Below, one piece after another: positions 1 through 11,691 of a DNA stretch of 64,000 bases. The stretch is taken from the NCBI GenBank assembly GCA_037903475.1, contig JBAJFG010000121.1:620001-684000 (forward strand), in the 5' to 3' direction. The stretch comes from Ancylostoma caninum (taxonomy: Eukaryota > Nematoda > Chromadorea > Rhabditida > Ancylostomatidae). Under the pieces are notes generated by a model. That model was not told the DNA's origin and did not search any database. It saw nothing but the letters and a program-made list of their open reading frames with translations. Both the position numbers and the translations under genes were made by a program. Position 1 is the first letter of the stretch; every line of letters starts with the position of its first letter.

Positions 1-51
1 GATCCCTCGTAGGAGGGAGATCCGTGGCGGCTATTGAAGAAATGATGAATG

Positions 52-1964
52 TTAACAAGCAGTCGGAAACTCCTCCACTGAGTGCTCAGACTCGGATGAT
101 GATGCTGCTTGGGTTTCCACTCGGAGTACGCTGTTCAGATTGCGTTCCTATCGCAAATTTATCTGGGTACGAGCCCTCCGGAGCCATGCAGCTTCCAATC
201 AAGCTTTTAAGGCATAATATTGCATAGCCGCTGGGCTGCCCCTTACATAGGCTCAGAAGGAAGAAGGGGGAGGCTTCTGTACACGTGGATGACATTGCAC
301 TAGAGCGTACCAATGCCTTCATTCATTCCTGCTGAAGCATTCGCTATTCAAAACACTTCCCGGCAAAGCAAGAATTGTATAAAAAGAAGCAACAACATTT
401 TGGATACTTACTGGGATGGAACAACTCCGAGTGAAACGGCAGGTTTTGGGCTGTTTCAAGTCCACTGATATGGGGCTACGTACCCTTATAAGTAGCCAAG
501 TTATGAGAATCTGAAAAGAGTTGTTAATTCTCTATCTTAGATCGTAGCTTGAGAGACTCCGTCGCCGCGTCGGAGTCGGCCTCATTGGTATTTAGTGCGG
601 TGCGCTTGGAACTCTAGAGGAAACCCACTTGGCTCTCTGCAAGTTCCTTCGCACAGCGTCATCTTTGATTAATGAGAATGCTGCAAAAATAAGAAGTGAA
701 GATGATTAACGAGTAAACAGGCGGCTTTGACCTTACCTAGTGCTCCCATAGGATTGAAGTGCTCGAATAATGGTGGATCCGCTCCCACATTGTTGGGACC
801 GATAATGTCGACGGTTCTGATAACCCTTCCCTCGTGGTGAACTTTTGCATACCGAAAAATAAGCTGTTGCACGAAACAGTGGGTGCTCAACGTGGAGTTC
901 CCCAGCGAACGATGCACACAAATAACGAAATGGTCGAAAAAGATGGAAAGTTCCGAGCATAAAGCACATTTGGATAACGAGCAATACGTCCCGCACCGAA
1001 CACGGGAAGGGTGAACTCCAAGACGGAGAACAGGATTCAAAAGATTGCTGTACCTTGTTCACGATTGGGATTACTACCAATGCGGTCATTAGAAAAGCGG
1101 TTGCTACATATGAATCGACCTCAAGTAGGGTATTAAGTCTCCGTATTAGGTGAAGGTACGTGAACCATAACAAGAGTGTAAGAAATGGTGGCCCAGAATC
1201 GTCACTATAATGTAACGGATTGTAGAAAAAGACGGTCGGTTAGTGCAAGACGAGCTAACCCTCAGGAAAAATTCTTGTTCACATTAGGTTGGCTATGCGT
1301 ACCATATCGGCGAGTGTCACTATTCGAGACAATCACTAATGTTGTATACCATCGTAATTCTTTTTTCTTCTTGGAAAATCATCTCAGAAATCTTTATATT
1401 TGATCCGTTCTTGAGCTCAAATATTGCTCCACCAAAACAATTGAAGAGAAATACTCGAGAGCGAGCATGAGGCGACCCAGTTCTATTGAAAAGTTAATGA
1501 CATTCATTAACTTGTCGAGTTGACATACTGAGATAATATTAGGCTGGTACAAAAATAATGCGCCTTTTCATGCATTCGATTCCAAATCCCATTTCAAAAT
1601 GGCTTAGAACTGCAACAATCCGTAGATCGTTGGCAATAAGGTAGATGTTCCCCGGTTACCATACCATTCGGGAAGGGCCTTTTAGCGTCGACGGACTTCC
1701 TGAAGGCAATTTTAGTATCCCTTAAGTCTTCGGGAAAATTCTTCAAGAAGAAGTCCAAATTTGCCCGGAAGTGGTAGTCGGTGAGCGGGTGGTTTGCTGA
1801 TTACGATGTATGAGGTGTGCTTCCTAAGTGAGAATGATCAAATGAGCTGTGGTGAGCGATTTTTGCAGCAGGTCACCATAAAGTCGCCGTGACTTTGACT
1901 TAGTGTTGCTTCGTTTGTGGCAGTGTTTCGGTGCTTCGTGCAAGTGTTGAGCAGTGCAATTCAT
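52..1964 (-). CDS. Multi-exon putative membrane protein, family not recognised
   Basis: Minus-strand gene assembled by hand. Exons in transcript order: 1964-1877 (candidate first exon with ATG), 1796-1665, 1527-1433, 1119-1054, 863-737, 680-625, 510-412, 147-52 ending in TAA. All junctions keep one reading frame, with phases 1,1,0,0,1,0,0, and introns run 56-313 bp. Acceptors such as TTTTTGCAG and CTTTTCAG are strong. The product is about 252 residues: a charged N-terminal part (DLRDTKIAFRKSVDAKRPF), hydrophobic stretches around ELGRLMLALEYFSSIVL, VATAFLMTALVVIPIV and ILITWLLI, a conserved-looking segment IGPNNVGADPPLFEHFNPMG, and a Ser/Glu-rich tail. A helix after FNPMGALAF carrying basic residues recalls the end of a 7TM receptor, but I cannot assign a family. 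An optional 33-nt exon at 1382-1350 also keeps phase. The first exon and the 1119 acceptor are the weakest parts. Confidence 0.55.
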
Positions 1965-2660
1965 TTTGTCTCAGATGGTCTACACTTCACATCGCATCAG
2001 TAAGCCACCGAGTGTTCGGTCTCAATTCCCCCACTACAAAGGCGCGAAGCAGACCTGTCAATGAGAGTCAATCTGGTTCTCGTTCAGTATGCGCGACTTC
2101 TACTCGTCGAGCTTTTTCATCTTTCCATTCTTATTGGAGGAAGGGATGGTCTGACGGCAATTACCGGTGATGTTTTGCGAAATCAAATATGTTGTTTTGA
2201 ATGGGTGCTCTTCGATAATTGCCGTGAGTTGGCAGTCGCAAACCCCAGAAAGACCTATGCGACATTCCTTACTTTCGAAGCAAAACAGACCACGTCGAGA
2301 AAATCCAGTGGCAGCTTCGCGGTACGCTTCTGCTCACACTTCCTCATTCAAAACTATGGTGGTATTTCGAGTGGTTCCTGTTGCGATGCCGCCGAGTTTT
2401 AGCTCATTGAAGTGAGTTTGGCAAAAAATTTGTTCTAGCGTCCTTTGTTCCAGAACTAAAAATTCGCCGAAAACGTGAATTCCTAACAAAATACGTAAGA
2501 TATTTGGAAAGGCCATAAAATTTGCTATAAAAACAACTGCTCATAGCGGTTATAAGAAATACCGGAAGTTTTCTGCACCAAAGATGAAGCAACGAGAAAC
2601 GCGCATCATTTTTTACACCAACCTTATAGCAAGATTTTGCAGCAACCATGCATCCCAAAA
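1965..2660. other. Divergent intergenic region, possible 5' UTR exon
   Basis: This lies between the two divergent genes and should contain both promoters. A strong donor (GTGAGT at 2412) and a strong acceptor (TTTTGCAG ending at 2642) could define a 5' UTR intron of the plus-strand gene, or the acceptor could be a trans-splice site. Reading frames over 2061-2415 are open, but none continues in phase into the downstream exon, so I do not call them coding. Confidence 0.3.
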
Positions 2661-3196
2661 ATGAAGAATTCACTGTTCCCTACCTACACGGTAGTGTTGT
2701 TGATCTTCATCGACATTCTGCCATTCCTGTACGCCTTCTTCACTTACGCATGGGACGCTTGGATCAAGAACAGTAAACTGTTCCGAAATGCTCGAAAACG
2801 GGTAGAGCTTAACAACTCCAGGAGGTTCGCTCAAGCTGTTCTAGTTTCTTAAGTTGTTAGACACTCACTATAACTCAACATCGTTTCAGAGTCCCGTTCC
2901 CAAAGAGTAACTACTACGAGCCGCCAACGAGGTATACACCAAAGTTAGTCGAACTGTAGTCATCTTGTTGAAAGTTTTCATTCCATAGTGCTTAGTGAAG
3001 TTAATAAAGTGTTTTTCTGAGGGCCTTGTCATTGAGCATAATTGAAGAGCTGCAAAAAACGTAACCTAGAATTGAATGGGGTCCTGTTAGTTGTGCAGTT
3101 TCGGTCCGTTTATGTCCACGTCATGTCCACCGTACTGTTGTTTTCAGAGCTGTCAACTCGACAACTGTGAAGGAATTGCCGGGTGAACTCGTCTAA
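2661..3196 (+). CDS. Small single-pass membrane protein, three exons
   Basis: Exons are 2661-2824, 2890-2931 and 3148-3196; introns are 65 and 216 bp. Both donors are AG|GT and both acceptors end TTTCAG, each junction in phase 2. The product is about 84 residues. It has a short N-terminus, one membrane segment (about residues 10-30, TVVLLIFIDILPFLYAFFTY), an aromatic/basic segment, then a tail ending TVKELPGELV. If the second donor is not used, exon 2 reads on to a stop at 2957-2959 and gives a 77-residue form ending TPKLVEL. Each form has its own AATAAA (3003 and 3429), so two alternative 3' ends are likely. An upstream ATG at 2648 lies in another frame; the 2661 start is chosen because it keeps phase with both downstream exons. 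Family unknown. Confidence 0.6.
3003..3008 (+). terminator. Poly(A) signal, short transcript form
   Basis: AATAAA 44 bases after the proximal stop codon at 2957-2959. Confidence 0.5.
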
Positions 3197-3428
3197 TGCT
3201 TTCGTCTGCCGCAAACCAGCCACTTTCACGTCGACGAGCTCAGGTTTCTTGCCTGTTTTGTATTGTTACTGTGTATAGTGCATGTATTTCTCAGTGATGC
3301 CGGTGTACTGTTGCGAACCACTTTACTTCATACCATCATTGCGTTGGTTTCCAATACTGTTTGTGCACTGTCTTCAATGTATTCTATGTAGCACAGAGAA
3401 TTATAACATGTTGCACATTCTTTTCGTG

Positions 3429-3434
3429 AATAAA
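3429..3434 (+). terminator. Poly(A) signal, distal transcript form
   Basis: AATAAA about 230 bases after the distal stop at 3194-3196. The next gene is convergent, with its stop at 3605 on the minus strand. Confidence 0.5.
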
Positions 3435-3604
3435 ATTATGGAAGCGGAAATACATGCAGCTAGCATCTAACATATCTAACAAAGCATTCTGAACTCTGCA
3501 TACAGTTTCTCTTTTGAACGCTGAGCAAGTCGAAGGAAAAAAAGAAGAATTGCATCATTACAAGGAATACAAGACGAGAAAGCTCAACACTGTATGAAAA
3601 GCAG

Positions 3605-3712
3605 CTATTTTACTGGCTCTCCAACCGCCTGGCTGATCCTCTTGAATGAAGACGACTGAGCTGATGGGGAGGCAATGCGATGTCCACGACCCTGCTCCTG
3701 CTCCTCAATCAA
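3605..3712 (-). CDS. alp-1: Candidate C-terminal exon of the ALP/Zasp-like gene
   Basis: After the acceptor AGTTTCAG the minus strand is open for 35 codons, then TAG. The peptide is Ser/Gln rich and contains AQSSSFKRISQAVGEPVK. Vertebrate and insect ALP/Zasp proteins carry a related QSxSFxxL-type segment before their LIM domains, so I tentatively assign this exon to the 21.9-12.8 kb gene. It starts in phase 0, so at least one connecting exon is needed after the Zasp-motif exon, which ends in phase 2. A possible donor (GTAAAA) two codons before the stop could lead to further exons, but I found no LIM cysteine pattern in the window. Confidence 0.4.
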   Translation of the reverse strand: MIEEQEQGRGHRIASPSAQSSSFKRISQAVGEPVK

Positions 3713-5797
3713 CTGAAACTAGCACTATGACTTGAGGATTATGAAGACATGTAGAAGGATAGTCTCTGTTGGTGGAAAATATAAACATTCTGTGCAAAAA
3801 CATATCCGACCAAGACGACAGTACCGATTCTGTATTGTACTGGTTTGTTTTGGATGTTTCAATTTTATACCTCTTCAACAAGGACACATGGTACAGGTAA
3901 ACTTGATAATCAATTTGTTATGCATATCCTTCTGGAACTGTCCTTTTTTGATATTCTGATAAAAAGTAGTATGCACATTTGAAGATCTGTGAGAAACCCA
4001 TATTTCTGAGAATAATCATGAGGCACATCTCTGGATCGAGCAGCGCAAACTTATCCACACAGAAATGAGACCCCTTTTTGTTGCAACGTTTGAAATTCTT
4101 TCAAAAACTGTTTTTGTAAGATTTTTTAGAGTTTTGAGCATCTACACGCACCATGGATGGTTCATTTCCATGCAAAAGATCCTAACATTTTTGCTTTTTA
4201 TCATCTTTATTACATTGCTATTTTTCCTTGTGCAAACTTGAGCATTTTGTATCTTACTCAAAAGGGGACAAATTTCTTTCTGCACCACTAAGAATCATGC
4301 AGAGGATAAGGTAAACTTAGAAATGAATTATTGTCTTTTTTCATCAAATTGTATATTGCGTTTTTAAAAACTCCAAAGATGACCAAAGACACGCTCTCCT
4401 AGAATTACCTTTGCAAATTTAACCCACTAATTGTGCCATACATTCGTTAAACTTAGAAATTATTGCGCCCGTAGAAATCGTTACCTTCTTTGTTTCAGAA
4501 GTGAGATACGCTGGTGATTTTGTTCGGTAGTTTGGCAGCCTGCAAAACAAAACTTCAGGAAGGTTTGAGCTTCAGCAATTATGAAAACAGCGTCTCATGT
4601 GGTTTCATGCTTAGAGGCAAAAAAGATGTTCTTTTGTCTAAGGTGTTCAGCTGCTTTTTTCTCCGGTTCTCTCCCACAGTGGCATAGAAAACATAAGCCT
4701 TTCAAGGTAGGTAAATATTTTCAGTAGATTAGTTTTGAGCCTTCCAAACGAGTTATACATAGCGTTGGCGTGCGGTCATTCAGTTTTAGTTTCCAATCAC
4801 TTGTTTTTCATGATGTTTCGTTGTTGAGTATTTTTGTGTCAAACCCTCAAACTGGTGTGAGCTCTGAAGTTTCTGAAAAGCTCAGCATTATAGCTGCAGA
4901 CAACACGATGGAAAATCAGAGATCACCGCGCAGTGTTGGAATTTAAGACTTCCGTGGATGCTTCCATTAAAAATGAACGACATTAGTATGTAGTGCAAGA
5001 TTAGAAAAATAGGAAAAAGAACAACTAAGGAACAGCATCATGGGAGCACTTTTAAGCGAGAACAGTTATGCAGCACCATCGTTAATTTCTAATCGTAATG
5101 AGTTCCTTTTTAGTATAGGCATGGTCATTTTCACGATAACCTATGCATATCGAATGCGTTTATTCAACAGCTTCAAGCTACACCAGTCGTTACCTAGAGA
5201 GCTTAACATAATGCCACCCATGCACGAGTGTTTAGCATTTTCTACAGAAATTCAAGCAACATAAGCGGGCATGCAACATTAGTGGGTAAGAGGTACTACT
5301 AGAACCACATGTGAGACAGTTCTTCTGCTTGGAAACGTTGGATGGTCAAATGTTGAATAATGAGAAAATCATTTCTGAATGAGATTTTCTCCTTCTAGTT
5401 CTCAAAGGAAGAAAATAATATAGATTGAGCAGAATAATCATTTATTCATCTACTTTCGTGAACTGAAATGTGCGCCATACAACTACAGTTAGAAGAAATA
5501 AAGCGAATGATCAAGCAAAATAAAGCAATGAAAAAGTCCCAGAAGGCGGACTACGGATGAAACGCTTTTGGTCATTCAAATCCTCAACTGATCCTTATGC
5601 AAACGTACTTAAAAGATAAAATGCTGGTTAGTAGATACGTTGTAAGCTAATCGTTACCGTTGCTAAGCTTGTCATTCAAGGAAAAGTCCGTACCAATTGC
5701 ATATGGTACCTTAATCCCTATAGGGTTCACTGGAACCATGAACAAACTTTGGCACAACAGTGTACCGACTCCCTCCGTTTCTATTATATTACTACGG
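3713..5797. other. AT-rich intron or intergenic DNA
   Basis: No convincing exon or repeat. The only thing noted is a 14-codon minus-strand frame after a good acceptor (TTTTGCAG; 4539 down to a stop at 4495) that could be an alternative terminal exon. The plus-strand ORF at 5040-5264 shows no splice context and looks random. Confidence 0.3.
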
Positions 5798-6076
5798 CAC
5801 GAGTTTTCCTCGGCGATAGAGCCATTGCGGCGCGTATTTTGACGCAAAGGTAGTACGAAATGCGTCCAATTCACAGGGTTTCGTGGCAGGACGCACACCC
5901 AGCACTCGTCCGCGCACGAACACGGCCAGGCGTGTTCGCGACGACTGTTCCAGTTTCTCTGCAGGTGAGCAATCATTGTCTGTGTTCGTTTTACATTTAC
6001 GATGTGATGAGCCTGTACTTCACTACGCGCGCCTCAGCTCGGAGTCAAGAATTTTGGCTACTGCTGCGTTTAGGCT
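5798..6076 (+). repeat. Truncated copy of the TTAA palindromic MITE
   Basis: It matches the element at 44642-45080, including the block around CGCGCACGAACACGGCCAGG and the following TTCTCTGCAGGT. The terminal TTAA is degraded and the inner palindrome is partly deleted. ORFs on both strands here are products of the palindrome, not genes. Confidence 0.6.
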
Positions 6077-6524
6077 TCGCTTTCAGAACGGGGGGAATAC
6101 GGGGAATACTGCACCAAGAATCACCATTGAAAGTTTGTGCCGAATTTCTTTAAAGACTTACTGCTGTCACAACTTTCCAAAGCCCCTTTCAATTAGTGAG
6201 TAGCTCATATATAGTCTGAGAAACTCTGATATACTCATCAAACCCGCCCAATCTTTCGCTTACTTCTCTCCAAAGATCTGGATATCCTTCGAACGGAACG
6301 AGAGACTTTCAGCACCAAGATATTGCCTATGATATCGAAGACTCCGAGAGACTCGGAGAACTACGTAAGATAGCATCTCACTTAAAGCTCGACTTTGATG
6401 CAGTTCTCAAAAGTTTGCTTTGTCACGCCATACATTGTTGTATCGAACCGACCAAAATGTTGTCTGATAGTGCAAAGACTAGATTGTGCAGCGGCCATGC
6501 GCAGGACCTCTCCAGATCTGGGAA

Positions 6525-9500
6525 CAGGGCACAGCACAATGTGGTCACTAGAGGTTGGGGCCTATTAAGTCCAGTCGCACTCAGAAACGGGCTACTAAGT
6601 ATCTACATATGTAGTGGGGCTCTTTAAGGAAAGAACGATGTGGACAAAATACAATAATATCAGTAGCTTCTACTAAAGTCCAACAATGAAACTTCGGCTA
6701 GTTCATGAAGTTCATCAGCTTTTTGGTACAATTTATCTCCAATCCAAGCAGAAACCCTCGAAAAACTAATCACGCCAGGAGCTGTCGGAATCCGCTAGAA
6801 CTTGTTGATGGACCTGTCAGAACCAGAAGATCGTCACTGGAGCACGTTTTTATCCCAACATCGAAAATTTTTCAATAATTTTCTCTAGTTCGAAGGAGCA
6901 TTCTGATGTCACCTTCAAAATGTGCGCCAAGGAGGTGCCAATTTTCCACCAAAGTGGCTTCCTTCGTTTTTGAGAAAGCGTTTTTGTTTTTGAGAAAACC
7001 CGTCGAAAGTGGTCAAAAATTGTCAACAACAACTTTTTGACCACTTCTAAGTTTTCTTTTCGAAAACGATGACTGTTTCTCAGAAACGAAGGATGCCGTC
7101 TTGGGGGATTATTGCTCTTATAGTGCGCATCCATCGGTTACGGACATCTAATACCCAGCATCATTCCTGGCCAATGGCGGCGCGTGCGTGAAGCGGTCTT
7201 TCTCAGCACTTTCTGCATGCAGTTCCGTTAAAAAACAATTTGGCGGTTCAGTCGAACGGTATCAGGTCTTGAAAGAGTTTCATACTAGTTCCGCAATTGT
7301 CCTGAAAGTGCAAAGGACTTTTAATACCATTCAGACCAACTTGCTGAAGGAGCGCTGGGCCTAATTGATGCAGAAGAGCTGCAGCTGAGAGTCGACGGGC
7401 AAGCTGAACCGGAACTTCTTCTAGTGCAGATCTTTTAACTCGATCGATCCTGGTGTTCCTATTGGAATGGGGAAACGGACCTTTTGGACTGTAGCAATTA
7501 GGACGGGGTCAGCGGCTGGCTGGGACAGCGCCGCGATTGGTTGACTGTTTGCAGCCGTATGCTGCGGAGCGGCCGTTGCGTCGCGGTCAACGCGGCAAGT
7601 CGCGGAGAGAGCGCGAAGACCTGTACGAGTTGCTCGTCACTAATTTAGATAAGGCGAGAGTAGCAATTAGCTGCTGCTTCAAAGCGAGCGTGCCCGACAC
7701 TGACATGGACCGAAACTGCAAACTTGCGCACGCTGAAAATGGACGCCTCGGGGTTGTTGGATGTGCTGAACACGAATTTCGCATTCGAAATGCATCTCAA
7801 CGTCATCTTGTACGGTATGACCAGGTGGAATTTATTGCATTCCTCAGGATCTTATGAAACTTTACAAAAATGGGTGATTTAGTCAATGTGTTATTCCTTG
7901 TGAGGATCTTTTCTTCGATTTTTTATTTATTCCACAAGCAACAGTATGTATACTGTACTGGTGTAGCTGTAAAATTACATTCCAGATCTTGCCCCTCTTA
8001 CTAATATTTGTATAAATTTTTGAAGCTAAGTTTACGCAATTTTTTGAATTGTGTTGCTCATTTTTCGGAAAACTGTGATATCTTGATTTTGAGCTCGGAT
8101 GCATAGAAAGATTGCAAATTTCCTTTTGAAATCAAGAAGAAACGAAAGAAATCAAGAAGATGGAAGTTTACTTGAAATACCATACATATGCACTTTCGGA
8201 TAATGTCCGTTGTTAATTGGATTAGGACATTTTTTGCTTGTTTTCCATTCGCATTATATTCTATTATATTACAATTTCCTTGGAGTGACTGGATATAATG
8301 TCTTTGCCGTTCTCAGTATGACCTGTGCTAACACCTGAGGACTTGTCGTCGCCCTAAGGATATGCCATCTTGTTTCGGGAAGTTCCTAAGGGAAAATCTG
8401 GCAACCACTGCGTAATTGAGGTCATATACACGCACTAACACTTTGAGAAAAGTTGTTGTTGAATCAATAAAAAAAATTTGAATATCATACCAAGGGATAT
8501 TCCCATTCCCGTCTTCGTGAGAAAAAGGGATGGCGGTAATTCTTTAAGAGGACTACAAACTCACCCTTGAAATACTGAAGCACATAACAACAATTTCGAT
8601 GTATATACCGCAAAGGTTAGACAAATGTAATTGCGAAAGATTCGTTTTCATCATGGTTGAATATGCTACATATTCTTTCCGGATGAAGAAAATTGAGAGT
8701 TCAATGGCTTTAATTTAATGACTGAAATCTATCAATCTCTAAGGAAATGTAACCCTTATAGTAGTAATTTCAAGGTGTTGCGTTATTTTAATTAGTTCAT
8801 CGGTTCTAGACAGCTTTATGATAATCAAAAAAATTCTAGATTATCAAAGGGAACAGCCCATTTTCAAAGTTCCATAAGATCCTGAGAAATGGTTACTTCA
8901 GTCTATCCATTGTAGCTGCGAAAGATGAGGCCATAGTGCGAAATGGATATGAAATTCGTGCTCAGCACGTCCAGTAACCTCTAGGTGCAAATTTACACCT
9001 ACTTGCTGCCTATGAGCTAAGAGAGCTCGTCCACATTTCTTCGCGCTCCCGCCCTATCGGCGGCAGCGCACGCACCGCATCCGTCCCGCGTCCCCATCCT
9101 ATAATTACTGTAGGCTTACTATAGGGTCCAAATGGTCACGCAGCCATTGGAATGCTAATGTTTGTCTGAATAGAACTCTGTAGTCGAATGTTCTGAAGTT
9201 GTTGCCAATTATTATAGTACTGCCTAGAGCATGTATCTGGCTAGCCATGCTCAATAGCAAGTTGGGTATTAGATGTCCCGCAACTCGCATCCATACCCAA
9301 AATTACAATATGATCCGCCACCTACAAAAAGAGCAACACCTGATTATCACTGAAGCGCGTCAGAGTTCAACGAAAGGATGAAATGATTGACAGTCTGTTC
9401 AATTTGATGAGATGAGCGTGCTCGGCAAACTCGAGTCCATTTCATGAAGGATTGACCCGGTCGCAGCTCTGACGCTTCTCAGACGCAAGTTAGAAGCACA

Positions 9501-9748
9501 CGTTCGCGGCCTTGACTCTCATTTTCATTCAGAGTATGCATGTATCGTCGGCTCTCTTTTGAGGGAAATCCTTCAGAAGTCGGCGAGAATGGGAACTATG
9601 ACCATCAATGGACACATCTAGTATGTATAAACCATAATATCAATCAATCGATCGCATCACATCACCGGACGCTGGAACTAAATTCCCCCAAATATGCTCG
9701 ACGCCTACTAAGTCCTGCTGGTCAATGACCACCACGTGCTGTGCTCTG
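6525..9748. mobile_element. hAT-type DNA element, 3.2 kb, flanked by 8-bp target duplication
   Basis: The left end starts CAGGGCACAGCAC and the right end finishes GTGCTGTGCTCTG, an imperfect terminal inverted repeat. Eight-base flanks are TCTGGGAA (6517-6524) and TCTGGGGA (9749-9756), 7 of 8 identical. CAGGG-type ends with 8-bp duplications are diagnostic of the hAT superfamily. The outer parts (6525 to about 7130 and about 9290-9748) match the 865-bp element at 58011-58875 in reverse orientation, so the inner 2.1 kb is either ancestral interior lost from the other copy or a nested insertion. The inner segment has short inverted motifs (GACATCTAATACCCA near 7143 and, inverted, near 9268). No transposase with hAT motifs is recognisable; the ORF at 7537-7857 is unassigned. 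Confidence 0.75.
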
Positions 9749-9756
9749 TCTGGGGA

Positions 9757-11290
9757 TCTAAGCAATCGATCGAAAGATTGACATTGTCGATCTTTTCCAG
9801 TTACTTAAATTGTAATTCTAAGTAGTCCTTTGTTGCATGGATATGGTTGAGTGATATAGAAGATTATCGAGAAATGTGTTAGTTAAAATTTGATTCATTT
9901 TTCTGCTGTTTTTCCTCGTTCAGAGTAACTTTGTATGTAAGAAAAAATCCCTTAATTCCAATCCAATGTCTTACAACTTTGCTTGAGGATCAAAAATGAA
10001 AAAAAAGCCCAAAGAAAGCTAGAAACTCGAGCTGTGTGATTCCAAAACGTTCATTGAAACGAAAAAGAAAGCAAAAATAAAAATATCGTTTAAAAAAGAG
10101 TCCTAAGGAACCCTCCCTTTATCTGCAAAAGAATGTGACTCTCTCTTAAGGGCCATGGCAACATGACATGAAAATGAGTAATGTAAAAAATTTCACTCTA
10201 GAAAGGAGAACGGAGCAAAACATAATACAAGGTCGTCAATTACGAAATGTTTGATTTTGCATGATGAAGTTTTCATTGATTCTCAAAGATGATGAGGTCC
10301 GGGCAATTAATGTAGGCCCCTACACTATCGGCGCAGCACAGCCATTATAACGGTAACTTGGTTGCGCCAACAACAGCAAGTGCCGATAAAGTCCGAAGGG
10401 GGTCCTCAATATCATGTTGAAAGATTTCACTGGCAAGAAGTGGACTAATCCTTGGAAAGAGTTGTGATGAAATAGATGTTACTACATTGTGTGGCAGGTG
10501 AATTTCCACTCCTGCTTATCTGAATCAAGCAGCGTGATTTTGTGAAGAATGGCCAAAAATTGGTATTCATTTTCGAGGGTCAAACTGGGAAAAATTCGTT
10601 TATCGAGCTACCTTAGCTTGTCATATCGCCGTGAATATTTAAACAGTATTGGGTTATGAAGGTAAACCTTGCCGCTTACGCATGCCTAGTTTGACTCCTA
10701 TTCGCTTCCGCTACAGCTTCCAGCTCATCGCTTTCTACGTTCCCCACAAGGCTCACTTCGCAGCTTCACGTCATCTGAGCGGAGCTTCCCAAAGTAACGC
10801 TGTTCAGTGTTTTACCAGCCAAATGTCTCCCAAACACATCACAAGTGTTTCCAGCTTTCTCTGCTCTGATGGCTCGAAGATGGAACCCATATTCCAATAT
10901 GGCACGATTTTTGGCCTTCGAGTAATTCAACCAAGAATGCCTTCAAACAGATTTTCCAGAACCGATCGAAAAGCAAGGAGATAATTTCAAAAGAGGGAGG
11001 ATGTGTCTTCGTAATAAGAAAGAAATATGAGAAGTGAACTAATAAAGCTCGAAAGATAGCGACTGTTGAACTGACCGCTTATAAAATCCGCCATTTCATA
11101 ATTGACGACCTTATAGCTTGATCGATAATAAGCTGACATTTTCCTCCGTGAAATTTCGGTAAATATTCGTATAGTGACGGTCTAGGGAAATTGCACAATG
11201 CCCCAAGCTTTTGAGCGCCAAATACTGCGGAATTCGTAAACATTGGAACCCATTGCCAGTCTTCATGTTATTGAACGTTATTGCTCTTCT
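9757..11290. other. Intronic DNA of the minus-strand gene, no clear feature
   Basis: A/T-rich at 9900-10250. A 111-codon plus-strand ORF (10649-10984) and overlapping minus-strand frames are open, but neither has convincing splice sites or a recognisable domain. Confidence 0.25.
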
Positions 11291-11616
11291 TCAGCTCAGA
11301 AAGGAGGATATTATTGTCAAAATTCGATAGTCGAACTCCTCCTGACTATTTATCCAGGCCTGTGTCGCGAGAACAATACTGAATCTCATTGTTTGTTCCT
11401 TCGTCAAGAAAGACGCTTACGCTGCACGCTGGCTTCTTCGTCGTCCATGTTACCCAAAACTATAGAGAGTACAGTCTTCCTCGAATTGGTTTCAGAATTG
11501 TCCGTGTAGCGCGAATTACTCGACACTCTCACCTGGTGCATGTTTTTGCCCTTTCTTTGTTTGGATCCCACACGGCAGCGACGCTTCGCGAGCACAACTT
11601 GACATTTATTTCGAGA
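11291..11616 (-). CDS. Two candidate downstream exons of the ALP/Zasp-like gene
   Basis: Exon 11616-11533 follows a GCTACAG acceptor and ends at a GTGAGA donor. It starts in phase 2, matching the end of the Zasp-motif exon, and reads NVKLCSRSVAAVWDPNKERA in part. Exon 11378-11291 follows GATTCAG, again in phase 2, and reads ATQAWINSQEEFDYRIL before a TGA. Phase agreement is the main support. A competing frame across the first exon is open for 73 codons and also looks protein-like, so the frame is not certain, and these exons could belong to an alternative isoform or another gene. Confidence 0.3.
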
Positions 11617-11691
11617 CTGTAGCAATGCCTATGTAGATATGACCACCTACATGTCCTTTTACGAATAAATGCCAGAGAATATTTCTAAGAA

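Noticed and set aside
24..322. Overlapping ORFs on both strands at the left edge (24-227 plus, 86-322 minus)
   Set aside because: They are other-frame shadows of the terminal exon (147-52) of the minus-strand gene, which joins in phase with four upstream exons.
669..1173. Two long overlapping minus-strand ORFs (669-1040 and 733-1173) as single-exon genes
   Set aside because: Coding quality switches frame at clear donor/acceptor sites (1053, 864, 736), so each ORF is part exon, part intron.
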